Assembly: GCF_003287275.1 (NCBI RefSeq)
Contig: NZ_QEVW01000004.1
Span: 1-51,918 of the forward strand
Length of the DNA stretch: 51,918 bases
From: Paenibacillus taichungensis
GTDB lineage: Bacteria; Bacillota; Bacilli; Paenibacillales; Paenibacillaceae
Reading direction: 5' to 3'
The first letter of the stretch is position 1. Every line of letters starts with the position of its first letter. A model generated the notes under the pieces. The model did not search any database. It had not been told where the DNA came from and was given only the letters and a program-made list of their open reading frames with translations. Of this stretch, positions 8,317 to 15,904 are shown in pieces. The position numbers and the translations under genes are program-made.

Positions 8317-9132
8317 CTAGATATTCCAAATATCGATCTGGCGCAGTGTTTCGGTAATCGCCTGCTCGAGCTGCGGCGTCGATTCCTTGAATGGATGCAC
8401 AGTATTAAAGGTATGATTTCCTCCAGGAATCTGGTGCCAAGGGATATCCGGGCGAACCTGGACCAGTGCGGCCGAGCCGTCCCGCAGCCGTGTGCCGTCC
8501 TCTGTTCCCTGAATAAGTGCCACACGCAGAGGGGAAGAAGCCAAGCGATCAATGATGGCGTAACGATCCTTATGCGTGTCCAGGTCCTCCAGAATGGACA
8601 CGTCCAGAGGCATCTGCTGGCCGGTTCGCCCGTTCGTGACATGGCTGCGGCCATGTGTACGCATTTCTTCTTTTTGCTCAGAGGTAAAGAGATCCAAGTT
8701 GGTTACGCCGTTCCAGGAGAGTACGCCTGCAATCTGTTCGGGATGATCCAGTGCGTACACGAGGCTTACGCCTGCACCGCGGCTATGTCCAAGTAGGAAT
8801 ACCGGCAGTTGGTTAAGTTCTGGCTGTATGGACACATAATCAAGCAGCGTTGCCAAGTCGGCAAGCTCCCGGCTGTACGTATTGACTGCAAACTTCTCAA
8901 GTTCAGAAAATTGCTCCAGATCTTCTCCAACTCCGTTGTGAGAGAAATTGAAGGTCAGGACGTGATAGTTCTCGCTTAGCTGGGATGCAGCGTAGGGGAA
9001 CATGCCCCAGTCTTTGAAGCCTTTGTAACCGTGAGCCAGGATAATGATTCCTTGAGCGGGTTGCCGTGCAGTAAATATATTTCCGCGAATGACGGCATCT
9101 TCGCCTGCAGGCAGTTCAAATGCTGTGGACAT
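8317..9132 (-). CDS. Alpha/beta-fold serine hydrolase
   Basis: A 271-residue cytoplasmic alpha/beta hydrolase. The oxyanion-hole block HGYKGFK lies at about residues 34-40 and the nucleophile elbow GHSRGAG has the Ser at 117. A late GGNHTF block near 247 supplies the likely catalytic His. There is no signal peptide. The family includes esterases, acyl-peptidases and dienelactone-hydrolase-like enzymes, so the substrate cannot be assigned. The start is supported by a TAGGAGGAATAAG site before ATG 9132. The gene is transcribed divergently from acpS and convergently with nadE. Confidence 0.85.
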   Translation of the reverse strand: MSTAFELPAGEDAVIRGNIFTARQPAQGIIILAHGYKGFKDWGMFPYAASQLSENYHVLTFNFSHNGVGEDLEQFSELEKFAVNTYSRELADLATLLDYVSIQPELNQLPVFLLGHSRGAGVSLVYALDHPEQIAGVLSWNGVTNLDLFTSEQKEEMRTHGRSHVTNGRTGQQMPLDVSILEDLDTHKDRYAIIDRLASSPLRVALIQGTEDGTRLRDGSAALVQVRPDIPWHQIPGGNHTFNTVHPFKESTPQLEQAITETLRQIDIWNI

Positions 9133-9225
9133 ATCTTATTCCTCCTAAAGTTTCATCTATTGCTGATTCATATTTTAACATAATTGGTAATGAGGACGAT
9201 GGTACTCGCATCCGTGCGCGCCTCC

Positions 9226-9234
9226 TGCTACAAT
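9226..9234 (+). promoter_or_regulatory. Possible extended -10 promoter of acpS-mutY
   Basis: TGCTACAAT is an extended -10 element (TGnTACAAT) about 85 bp upstream of acpS. No good -35 hexamer is visible, so this is tentative. Confidence 0.35.
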
Positions 9235-9318
9235 AGAATACGTGTTCGGATAAGTTACGGATCAGTTGACCGAATGGAGATCGTTTACAGCATAAAAGGT
9301 TAAGCGGGTGAAGCGTTG

Positions 9319-9735
9319 ATGATATATGGCATTGGAAACGACGTACTGGAGATTGGGCGTATGCGCAGGCTGTTGTCAGGTCAACACGCCGAAGCGTTTA
9401 TGAAGCGGATTTTAACGCATGCAGAGCGAGAAATTGCGGATCATCGGGGAAAACGGATGGTCGAGTTTGTATCCGGCCGATTCGCAGCGAAGGAAGCGGT
9501 GTCCAAGGCGTTTGGCTGCGGCATTGGAAGCATGATGAGTTTTACCGACATTGAAGTGCTGCCTGATGCGAAAGGACGCCCCGTTGCCACACTTTCTGAT
9601 GAAGCATGGGAACGACTGCAACTGCCATATGGCAAACAGTATGATATTCATTTGAGCATTACGCACCAGACGGAGCTGGCTGCGGCCTTTGCTATTGTAG
9701 AGCAGATGGGGAAGGCATTGCCTGAATCTGAATAG
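9319..9735 (+). CDS. acpS: Holo-[acyl-carrier-protein] synthase
   Basis: Transfers 4'-phosphopantetheine from CoA to apo-ACP, activating fatty-acid synthesis. Family motifs are clear: GIGNDVLEIGRM at the N terminus with the Mg-binding Asp, GRFAAKEAVSKAFG in the middle with the Glu, and the late SITHQTELAAAFAIVE block. Length (138 aa) is close to the usual 120-125 with a short C-terminal extension. A TTG at 9316 is also in frame, but the GGGTGA site favours ATG 9319. The mutY start lies just downstream, so the two are probably cotranscribed. Confidence 0.93.
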   Translation: MIYGIGNDVLEIGRMRRLLSGQHAEAFMKRILTHAEREIADHRGKRMVEFVSGRFAAKEAVSKAFGCGIGSMMSFTDIEVLPDAKGRPVATLSDEAWERLQLPYGKQYDIHLSITHQTELAAAFAIVEQMGKALPESE

Positions 9736-9793
9736 TAACAATGTGGGAGAACGTGTGAAGAACGTAAGCTTGGCAATAGGAGAGGACGGAAAT

Positions 9794-11152
9794 ATGGGTT
9801 TAATGGAACAGAAACGACATTTCAGCGTGAATTTGCTGGATTGGTATATGATCAACCGACGGGATTTGCCGTGGCGTCGCCATAACAATCCTTATTTCAC
9901 ATGGGTATCGGAAATTATGCTGCAACAGACTCGGGTGGATACGGTGATTCCGTATTTCAACCGTTTTATCGGGAATTTTCCGACCGTACAGGCTCTGGCT
10001 GAAGCACCGGAAGAAGAGGTCTTGAAAAATTGGGAGGGACTCGGATATTATTCGCGTGCCCGCAATCTTCAGGCAGCTGCCAGACAAGTCATGGAGCTGC
10101 ACGGTGGGGAGATGCCGCAGGACAAGCAGGCAGTCTTTGCGTTAAAAGGGGTGGGCCCGTATACAGCCGGGGCCATTCTCAGCATTGCCTTCAACCAGCC
10201 GCAGCCAGCGGTGGATGGCAATGTGATGCGGGTCCTGTCCCGATACTTCCTCATTGATGAGGACATTATGAAGGGCAGCACCCGGGTGTTGATGGAAGAG
10301 CTAGCGGGAGAGCTCATTCCGGAAGGGCGTGCGCGTGATTTCAATCAGGCGCTGATGGAACTTGGCGCGCTGGTATGCACACCCAAAGCGCCGCACTGCC
10401 TGACTTGCCCAGTCATGGAGCAATGTTCCGGCCGCATCGCCGGACGGGAGCTCACACTGCCGGTCAAGACCAAGGCGAAGCCGCCGCGCCCTGAGCAGCG
10501 GCTGGTCGCCATTGTGGAGGGCCGCGGTGCTCATCGCGGCCGTGTGCTTGTGCGGCAGCGCCCAGCTACGGGCCTGTTGGCCCGCATGTGGGAGCTGCCG
10601 CATGTGCTGGCGGCGCCCGCCACAGCCGGCAAGAAGGCGGGGCCGCTGGCAGATGAGCCAGCCATGGCTTTGCTGGCCGGCAGTCTGTGGGCGGAAGGCT
10701 TCGCTGCCCGCCCGGAAGGGCTGGCTACCCATGCGGAGCATGTGTTCAGCCACATTGTCTGGAGCCTGCAGGTGTACAAGTGCACCGAGCAGGACCAGAG
10801 TAACGAGCTTCCGCTGATCGCTGCGGAAGCCAGAGCCGCCTACGATGCACAGGCGGCTGCCAAGGAAACCCCTGCGCCAGCCGCATCCGGTTCTCCCGCG
10901 GCACAAACACAAGCATCGGAGCCAGGCATCACCGATGCAGCCAACATCTCAGGCTCGCTTGAAGAGCAGGGCGAGCCGTTGTCAGCATTTGCCGCAAGTA
11001 ACCCGGCGCATGATGTAATGAGTGGCAAAAGCGATGGCCTGATCTATCGCTGGATTGGTCCAGAAGATATGGACACCATGGCATTTCCAAATATATTCCT
11101 GAAGCTCATCAGCAGTTATTTTGCAGGGGTATATGACGATGTTAGTGAGTAA
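9794..11152 (+). CDS. mutY: A/G-specific adenine DNA glycosylase MutY with an inserted low-complexity segment
   Basis: Removes adenine mispaired with 8-oxoguanine. The HhH-GPD fold carries the catalytic Glu near residue 40 (SEIMLQQTRVD) and Asp near 141 (AVDGNVMRVLSR). The [4Fe-4S] ligands Cys 195, 202, 205 and 211 show the standard C-X6-C-X2-C-X5-C spacing. A NUDIX-like recognition domain follows. At 452 aa it is much longer than B. subtilis YfhQ (369 aa). The excess is an Ala/Pro/Ser/Gln-rich stretch at about 335-410 inserted in the C-terminal domain, and DNA from 10,350 to 10,930 is clearly more GC-rich than the flanks. GTG 9743 is in frame, but the AGGAGAGGA site points to ATG 9794. Confidence 0.92.
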   Translation: MGLMEQKRHFSVNLLDWYMINRRDLPWRRHNNPYFTWVSEIMLQQTRVDTVIPYFNRFIGNFPTVQALAEAPEEEVLKNWEGLGYYSRARNLQAAARQVMELHGGEMPQDKQAVFALKGVGPYTAGAILSIAFNQPQPAVDGNVMRVLSRYFLIDEDIMKGSTRVLMEELAGELIPEGRARDFNQALMELGALVCTPKAPHCLTCPVMEQCSGRIAGRELTLPVKTKAKPPRPEQRLVAIVEGRGAHRGRVLVRQRPATGLLARMWELPHVLAAPATAGKKAGPLADEPAMALLAGSLWAEGFAARPEGLATHAEHVFSHIVWSLQVYKCTEQDQSNELPLIAAEARAAYDAQAAAKETPAPAASGSPAAQTQASEPGITDAANISGSLEEQGEPLSAFAASNPAHDVMSGKSDGLIYRWIGPEDMDTMAFPNIFLKLISSYFAGVYDDVSE

Positions 11153-11208
11153 TGGGCCCTTGCCATACCAATATTAAATCAACCAACGTGCAGCAAGCAA
11201 AAGCACAC

Positions 11209-11253
11209 AAAAAAGAGCCTGATCCGGTCGCGTTGACCGAATCAGGCTCTTCA
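11209..11253 (-). terminator. Terminator of sodA (also faces mutY)
   Basis: A long stem (AAGAGCCTGATCCGGTC / GACCGAATCAGGCTCTT, with one G-U-type mismatch) has the T6 run on the minus-strand side, just past the sodA stop codon. From the mutY side it is followed only by a weak T tract. Confidence 0.85.
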
Positions 11254-11268
11254 ATTATGCTGGCAGTC

Positions 11269-11880
11269 TTATTTCGCTGCAGCGTAACGTTTGTTTACTT
11301 CGTCCCAGTTGATTACATTCCAGAAAGCACCGATGTAGTCAGGGCGTTTGTTTTGATATTTCAGGTAGTAAGCGTGCTCCCATACATCCAGACCCAGAAC
11401 CGGAGTCAGACCTTCGAAGAGAGGGCTGTCTTGGTTAGGTGTACTAGTGATGGACAATTTGCCATCTTTACCAACGACGAGCCAAGCCCAACCGGAACCG
11501 AAACGAGTTGTAGCTGCTTTTGCAAAATCTTCTTTGAATTTGTCAAAGCCACCCAGTTCGCTATCGATTGCTGCTGCGATGTCACCAGTAGGAGCGCCGC
11601 CGCCGTTAGGTCCGATAATTTCCCAGAACAGGCTGTGGTTAGCGTGTCCGCCACCATTGTTGCGAACCGCTGTGCGGATACCTTCAGGTACGCTGTCAAG
11701 GTTAGCAATCAGATCTTCCAAGCTTTTACCTTGCAATTCAGGAGCGCTTTCCAGAGCTGCGTTCAAGTTCGTTACGTAAGTATTGTGATGGCGATCGTGG
11801 TGGATTTCCATCGTTTGCGCATCAATATGTGGTTCCAGTGCGTCGTTAGCGTAAGGAAGTGCTGGTAATTGAAAAGTCAT
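11269..11880 (-). CDS. sodA: Superoxide dismutase, Mn/Fe family
   Basis: Converts superoxide to oxygen and hydrogen peroxide in the cytoplasm. At 203 aa it is a complete single-domain Mn/Fe SOD. The metal ligands are His27 (MEIHHDRHH), a second His in [10 protein letters not shown], and Asp and His in the signature DVWEHAYY. Sequence character ([17 protein letters not shown]) is that of Bacillales MnSOD, but metal specificity cannot be proven by eye. The start is preceded by CTCAGGAGGTATTTC. A second, fused SOD gene lies about 7.7 kb downstream on the same strand. Confidence 0.95.
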   Translation of the reverse strand: MTFQLPALPYANDALEPHIDAQTMEIHHDRHHNTYVTNLNAALESAPELQGKSLEDLIANLDSVPEGIRTAVRNNGGGHANHSLFWEIIGPNGGGAPTGDIAAAIDSELGGFDKFKEDFAKAATTRFGSGWAWLVVGKDGKLSITSTPNQDSPLFEGLTPVLGLDVWEHAYYLKYQNKRPDYIGAFWNVINWDEVNKRYAAAK

Positions 11881-12069
11881 AGTGAAATACCTCCTGAGAT
11901 TTTTGAATTTTTGTTAAGGTCAGCATTTTGCATAATTCATTTCGAATCGCTTCCGGACAAGTTCTAGACGAATAGGTTCACTTCGATCTATATCTTGCTG
12001 AGTGAAAGACGCTCACAGGATTTATGCAAATTGCCCAGGTACCTATGTAATAATACCCTTGTCACTAAT

Positions 12070-12098
12070 ATTAAACCGCATTCGGGCTAATTAAGCAA
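12070..12098 (-). promoter_or_regulatory. Possible sigma-A promoter of sodA
   Basis: Reading the minus strand: TTGCTT, 17-bp spacer, TTTAAT, about 190 bp before the sodA start. The -10 matches 5 of 6 bases, while the -35 is weak. Confidence 0.35.
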
Positions 12099-12229
12099 CA
12101 TTTTTGTTTATTAAGTCCCCCCAGACGTTAATCCATTCATGGGTCAGAGATAACAAACATATTTTACCCATTATGAAACTATTTATGTGATTTTAGGTGT
12201 TTAAATAGAGGGAAAGTTTAATATTCGGA

Positions 12230-12243
12230 TGTAAACGGTTACA
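12230..12243 (+). promoter_or_regulatory. cre box (CcpA site), perfect match
   Basis: TGTAAACGGTTACA matches the cre consensus TGWAANCGNTNWCA at every position and is nearly palindromic. It lies 174 bp upstream of the GNAT gene and 350 bp from sodA. CcpA binding is inferred from the match. Confidence 0.7.
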
Positions 12244-12257
12244 ATTAAGCGCTTTCA
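12244..12257 (-). promoter_or_regulatory. Second, imperfect cre-like box
   Basis: On the minus strand TGAAAGCGCTTAAT matches the cre core, including the central CG, but fails at the last two positions. It abuts the perfect cre box. Confidence 0.4.
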
Positions 12258-12355
12258 AAAGAAAATGCGTGTTTTATGGCGTAAAGTATGGTTTAATTGA
12301 CGAAGAAGCGGTATTTTCTCGTTTTTTGTCATTATATGAACATTGGGTTTTTGGT

Positions 12356-12375
12356 AAAAAGGGGAGCCCCTTTTT
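12356..12375 (+). terminator. Terminator-like hairpin in front of the GNAT gene
   Basis: AAAAAGGG-GAGC-CCCTTTTT forms a symmetrical hairpin ending in T5, 41 bp before the GNAT start codon. It could end a short leader RNA or act as an attenuator; being symmetrical it could also work in the sodA direction. Confidence 0.5.
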
Positions 12376-12416
12376 GTAAAACCTCATCTAAGCTAACGAA
12401 AAGGGAGATTTAAGAC

Positions 12417-12842
12417 ATGCACGTTCGTTCCTTTCAGTTGAGTGATGCAAGCCAGATGACAGAGCTTCTCCAGGTTGCACTATCGGAAGAGTGTTATGAG
12501 AACACGATGGGCCCGTTTGCCCGTCAATTGTCATGGGATTCTGACCTGATCATGGTTGCGGAAGAAGAGGGAGACCTCGTCGGCGCTTTGATCGGTACGA
12601 TTGACCACAACCAGGGATGCATCTATCGTATTGCGGTCCATCCAGACTATCGTCGCCGCGGAGTCGGCAAAAAACTTGTCGAGGCCATGGAACAAAGGTT
12701 CCAGCAGCGTAAAGTCAGTCAAATATGGGTGGCGGGTGATGAGCACAACAAAGTAGCCATGCCTCTATATGAAGCAATGGGTTACGGTGCCAATCAGATT
12801 ATGAGCGCTTTCCAGAAACTCAGTATTTTGTCCAAAGCTTAG
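12417..12842 (+). CDS. GNAT-family N-acetyltransferase
   Basis: A 141-residue single-domain acetyltransferase using acetyl-CoA. The pyrophosphate-binding motif A region reads IAVHPDYRRRGVGKKLVEAME at about residues 76-96, with the R-x-x-G-x-G loop. The motif B region, with an Asn and a Tyr in HNKVAMPLYEAMGY, is near 110-122. There is no signal peptide. Family members acetylate ribosomal proteins, antibiotics, polyamines or small metabolites, and nothing in the context fixes the substrate. The start ATG follows AAAAGGGAG. The unusual long leader with cre boxes and a hairpin may govern expression. Confidence 0.85.
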   Translation: MHVRSFQLSDASQMTELLQVALSEECYENTMGPFARQLSWDSDLIMVAEEEGDLVGALIGTIDHNQGCIYRIAVHPDYRRRGVGKKLVEAMEQRFQQRKVSQIWVAGDEHNKVAMPLYEAMGYGANQIMSAFQKLSILSKA

Positions 12843-12887
12843 TTTGTATGGTTAAAAAAGAAATATAACAGATTTTCATTTCATATT

Positions 12888-12931
12888 AGGCGTATCTTTC
12901 AGCGTGTAAAAACGTGAGGGATACGCCTTTC
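12888..12931 (+). terminator. Intrinsic terminator after the GNAT gene
   Basis: AGGCGTATC / GATACGCCT stem with an inner region that can also pair partly (CACG-type hairpin), followed by TTTCT. Confidence 0.75.
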
Positions 12932-13264
12932 TATTTATATGGGTGTCATTCACCAATTATTCCCCTTTTTTCGCCACTTCTGAACCCCATTATATTTAAC
13001 TAAATCCCTATTTTAACTGTTTTAATCTCGTTGTTATTCACCCTTTTAGTTGTGTTGGTGCTCATAACCAATTGTTTCACCTTTGCAAATGAAGTAGAAT
13101 TAAAAGGATTATGATCATTCGATTTTGGTAATATCAGAACATATAAACGTAGAACGCCAGCTTCCTGATATTTTAAGAAAAACGGTCACTATACGCGTTA
13201 TGTCTTCCTTGAAAGTACGTCGATTTACGTTTTTCTTCACAAAATGGATAAATGAGGTGTCTCT
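12932..13264. other. AT-rich intergenic region upstream of lepB
   Basis: A 333-bp stretch with no supportable ORF. It contains a candidate promoter at 13072-13100 and ends with the GAGGTG ribosome-binding site of lepB. Confidence 0.5.
13072..13100 (+). promoter_or_regulatory. Candidate sigma-A promoter of lepB
   Basis: TTGTTT, 17-bp spacer, TAGAAT. The -10 matches 5 of 6 bases; the -35 keeps only the TTG. It would give a leader of about 160 nt. Confidence 0.45.
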
Positions 13265-13870
13265 TTGAACTCCAATAATCTTTCAACGGAGCATGTGGCT
13301 TCCAAGGAACAAAATGGTCCGGGAGTGCCTGATCAACCGGGGAAATCCTGGGGTGCAGAGCTTTGGGACTGGGTGAAAACGATAGTGATTGCATTTGTAA
13401 TCATGATGCTGTTGAACCTGTTTGTATTTAATCTTTCAATGGTCAAAGGTCAATCGATGCAGCCTACGCTGGTTGAGCGGGATCGTCTGTTTGTAAATAA
13501 AATTGTATATGATTTTGGAACGCCATCCCGATCAGATGTTATTGTGCTTCGTGATCCAAGCGAAGGTGTGGAGAAAAAAGATTTTCTGGTCAAACGGATT
13601 GTTGGGCTTCCCGGTGATACGGTTGAGGTACGGGATCATCATCTGTTCGTGAATGGGGAGCAGCAAGCGGAAACGTACACGGATACGGAGGTTCAGGACC
13701 CTGATTTTGGACCAATTACGCTGGAAGCGGATCATTACTTTGTGATGGGAGATAACCGTCATGAAGGCAAAAGCAAGGATAGCCGTGTGTTTGGCAGCGT
13801 TACATCCAGTGAAATTGTAGGTAGAGCGGAGTTTATTTTTTGGCCGTTCTCAGAAATTAAAAAACTGTAA
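13265..13870 (+). CDS. lepB: Type I signal peptidase
   Basis: Membrane-bound serine protease that removes signal peptides from exported proteins on the outer face of the membrane. There is one N-terminal transmembrane helix (about residues 36-56). The catalytic Ser64 is in GQSMQPTL and the catalytic Lys110 is in VKRIVGLPGD. Box E reads GDNRHEGKSKDSR. Length (201 aa) and a single membrane span match the Bacillus SipS/SipT type. The start is TTG at 13265, justified by a GAGGTG site at 13254-13259 and lack of a nearer ATG. The N-terminal ~30 residues are polar and variable. Confidence 0.93.
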   Translation: MNSNNLSTEHVASKEQNGPGVPDQPGKSWGAELWDWVKTIVIAFVIMMLLNLFVFNLSMVKGQSMQPTLVERDRLFVNKIVYDFGTPSRSDVIVLRDPSEGVEKKDFLVKRIVGLPGDTVEVRDHHLFVNGEQQAETYTDTEVQDPDFGPITLEADHYFVMGDNRHEGKSKDSRVFGSVTSSEIVGRAEFIFWPFSEIKKL

Positions 13871-14047
13871 AATGTTAGCAGGACAAGGACAACAACTTCA
13901 CGCTGCATTTTGCGTTAAACGATATAGACTCGGTTTCTTTTTGCTCCGGTATGTCCGACTTGTATATCGAAATCAGCGCCTGTCCTCCCACCTGAGGCGG
14001 GCGTTCACTATTTGCGGAATTAGCGTGGAAGAAAAGAGGGAATAGAT

Positions 14048-15889
14048 ATGACGAGTGTACAGACCGGAGCAGCAAAGGCAGCAGCTGTATGGGAGAAGTT
14101 AAAACAAGAGATTAAGGCAGCTGCTCCCGAGATGGGTATTGATGATATAGGATTTGCTTCGGCAGAACCATTCGTGACATTGAAATCCATTCTGGAGCAG
14201 CATCGGGCGAAAGGGTTCGAGTCCGGATTTGAGGAGCCTGATATTGAGAAAAGGATACGTCCAGAGTTGAAAGATGGCGAGCCTGCTTCGCTCATTGCCA
14301 TTGCCGTGGCTTATCCATCGAAGATGGTCAATCCGCCGAAGTCGGAGCCGGGTGCATACCGTGGTATTCTGGCTCGTTCCGCCTGGGGGCAGGATTATCA
14401 CCAAGTCCTGCGTGCAGCAATGGACAAGCTGGTTCATTTTATACGTGAACGCGTACCTGAAGCCATGATTGAAAGTATGGTAGACACGGGGGCGTTGGTG
14501 GACCGTGCAGTATCCCAGCGTGCGGGAATTGGATTCAGTGCCAAAAACTGTGCCATTATATCGCCCAAATTCGGTTCATGGATTTTTCTCGGCGAACTGG
14601 TCACGAATATCCCGTTTCAGCCAGATAACCCGGTGACCGAGGATTGTGGTGAATGTACGAAGTGTATTGATGCTTGTCCAACAGGAGCACTGGTTGGGCC
14701 GGGACAACTGAATGCACAGCGCTGCATTTCGTTTGTGACCCAGACGAAAGGCTTCGTGGATGAAGAGTTTATGCTGAAAATCGGCAATCGTCTGTACGGT
14801 TGTGATACCTGTCAGATTGTCTGTCCGAAGAATCGGGGTAAAAACTGGGATCACCATCCCGAGTTTCATCCTGATCCGGAGATTGTAAAACCTTTGCTGA
14901 TACCGCTGCTTGACATCGGTAACCGTGAATTCAAAGAGCGCTTTGGCCAAAGCTCTGCCGCTTGGCGGGGCAAAAAGCCAATCCAGCGCAACGCCGTAAT
15001 TGCCCTCGGCAATTTCAAAGACAAAAGCGCTGTGCCGAAACTAACAGAGGTACTGAAGCGTGATCCGCGTCCCGAGCTGCGGGGAACCGCAGCTTGGGCG
15101 CTGAGCAGAATTGGAGGAGAAGACGCAATGAGAGCCATTGGGGAAGCTGCCGCTAACGAACAAGATGGGAACGTGCTAAGCATGCTGCAGAAGGCCAAGG
15201 AACGACTGAGTTCGTCCCAGGCCTTACCCGATAAGCCTCAGGCAGAGCCGAATAGCAACAATAAGCCTGAGCAACAGAAGGAACTGAATATGACATCCGA
15301 ACAGGAAAACGGGCAGAAGACAGAGCAAACCAAGCCGGAAGCTGCAGCATGGAAACCGTCAGCCGTAACAGGCCTGAGTGGTACACCGGTATATTACGAT
15401 GAGGTACTGACACCGATCGGTACACTTACGCTCTGTGCCACGGATAAGGGCTTGTGTCACATTGATTTTGGTGCATTCCATGTGCGCGAGGCGCATCTGC
15501 AACAATGGGCCCGTACATGGATCGGCGAATATCGATATGAGAAAAATGAAGAGAAGCTGAGCGAAGCTGCACAGCAGATAAAGCAGTATTTTGCAGGAGA
15601 ACGAAAAGCGTTTGAACTGAAGCTTGATTTGTTTGGAACACCATTCCAGCTACAAGTATGGCAAGTCCTGTCCGATATATCTTATGGAGAGGCCTCAACA
15701 CACCAACAGGTTGCGGAAATCATCGGCAGGCCCAAAGCTGTTCGAGCAGTTCTGGACGCCATTAGTAAAAATCCGATTCCGATTATTATTCCCTGTCACC
15801 GCATCAGCGGTAAAGACGGAACCCTGGTGGGTTATGTAGGCGGGCTGCAAACCAAAGAGCAATTACTCACATTGGAGCAGCAATCGTAA
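14048..15889 (+). CDS. queG: Fusion of epoxyqueuosine reductase (QueG) and O6-methylguanine-DNA methyltransferase (Ogt)
   Basis: One uninterrupted 613-codon frame. Residues 1-385 are QueG, which reduces epoxyqueuosine to queuosine in tRNA. It has a cobalamin-binding-type N domain, two [4Fe-4S] clusters with Cys 200/203/206/210 and Cys 252/255/259, and a HEAT-like C domain at about 310-365. A Gln/Glu/Asn-rich linker (about 385-440) leads to residues 440-613, a complete MGMT/Ogt domain. Its acceptor is Cys583 in IIPCHRISG, with the helix-turn-helix region before it. B. subtilis QueG ends near residue 386, so the Ogt part is an addition. An internal ATG at 15290 with an AGAAGG site 8 bases upstream could give free Ogt. 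The start ATG 14048 follows AGAGGGAAT. Confidence 0.9.
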   Translation: MTSVQTGAAKAAAVWEKLKQEIKAAAPEMGIDDIGFASAEPFVTLKSILEQHRAKGFESGFEEPDIEKRIRPELKDGEPASLIAIAVAYPSKMVNPPKSEPGAYRGILARSAWGQDYHQVLRAAMDKLVHFIRERVPEAMIESMVDTGALVDRAVSQRAGIGFSAKNCAIISPKFGSWIFLGELVTNIPFQPDNPVTEDCGECTKCIDACPTGALVGPGQLNAQRCISFVTQTKGFVDEEFMLKIGNRLYGCDTCQIVCPKNRGKNWDHHPEFHPDPEIVKPLLIPLLDIGNREFKERFGQSSAAWRGKKPIQRNAVIALGNFKDKSAVPKLTEVLKRDPRPELRGTAAWALSRIGGEDAMRAIGEAAANEQDGNVLSMLQKAKERLSSSQALPDKPQAEPNSNNKPEQQKELNMTSEQENGQKTEQTKPEAAAWKPSAVTGLSGTPVYYDEVLTPIGTLTLCATDKGLCHIDFGAFHVREAHLQQWARTWIGEYRYEKNEEKLSEAAQQIKQYFAGERKAFELKLDLFGTPFQLQVWQVLSDISYGEASTHQQVAEIIGRPKAVRAVLDAISKNPIPIIIPCHRISGKDGTLVGYVGGLQTKEQLLTLEQQS

Positions 15890-15904
15890 GAGCGGGGGAC
15901 GTTC

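Larger units (their letters stand above)
11881..12416. other. 535-bp divergent intergenic region (sodA / GNAT)
   Basis: This gap contains no supportable ORF. It is AT-rich and carries a weak minus-strand promoter for sodA (12070-12098), a perfect cre box (12230-12243), a second cre-like box (12244-12257) and a terminator-like hairpin (12356-12375) just before the GNAT ribosome-binding site. These elements leave room for a short untranslated transcript of about 100 nt. Confidence 0.6.

Noticed and set aside
10301..10912. 203-codon minus-strand frame within mutY
   Set aside because: Created by the GC-rich codon use of the mutY insertion region; no start signal.
11152..11868. 238-codon frame antisense to sodA
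   Set aside because: Shadow of the sodA gene, whose protein has all metal ligands; no start site.
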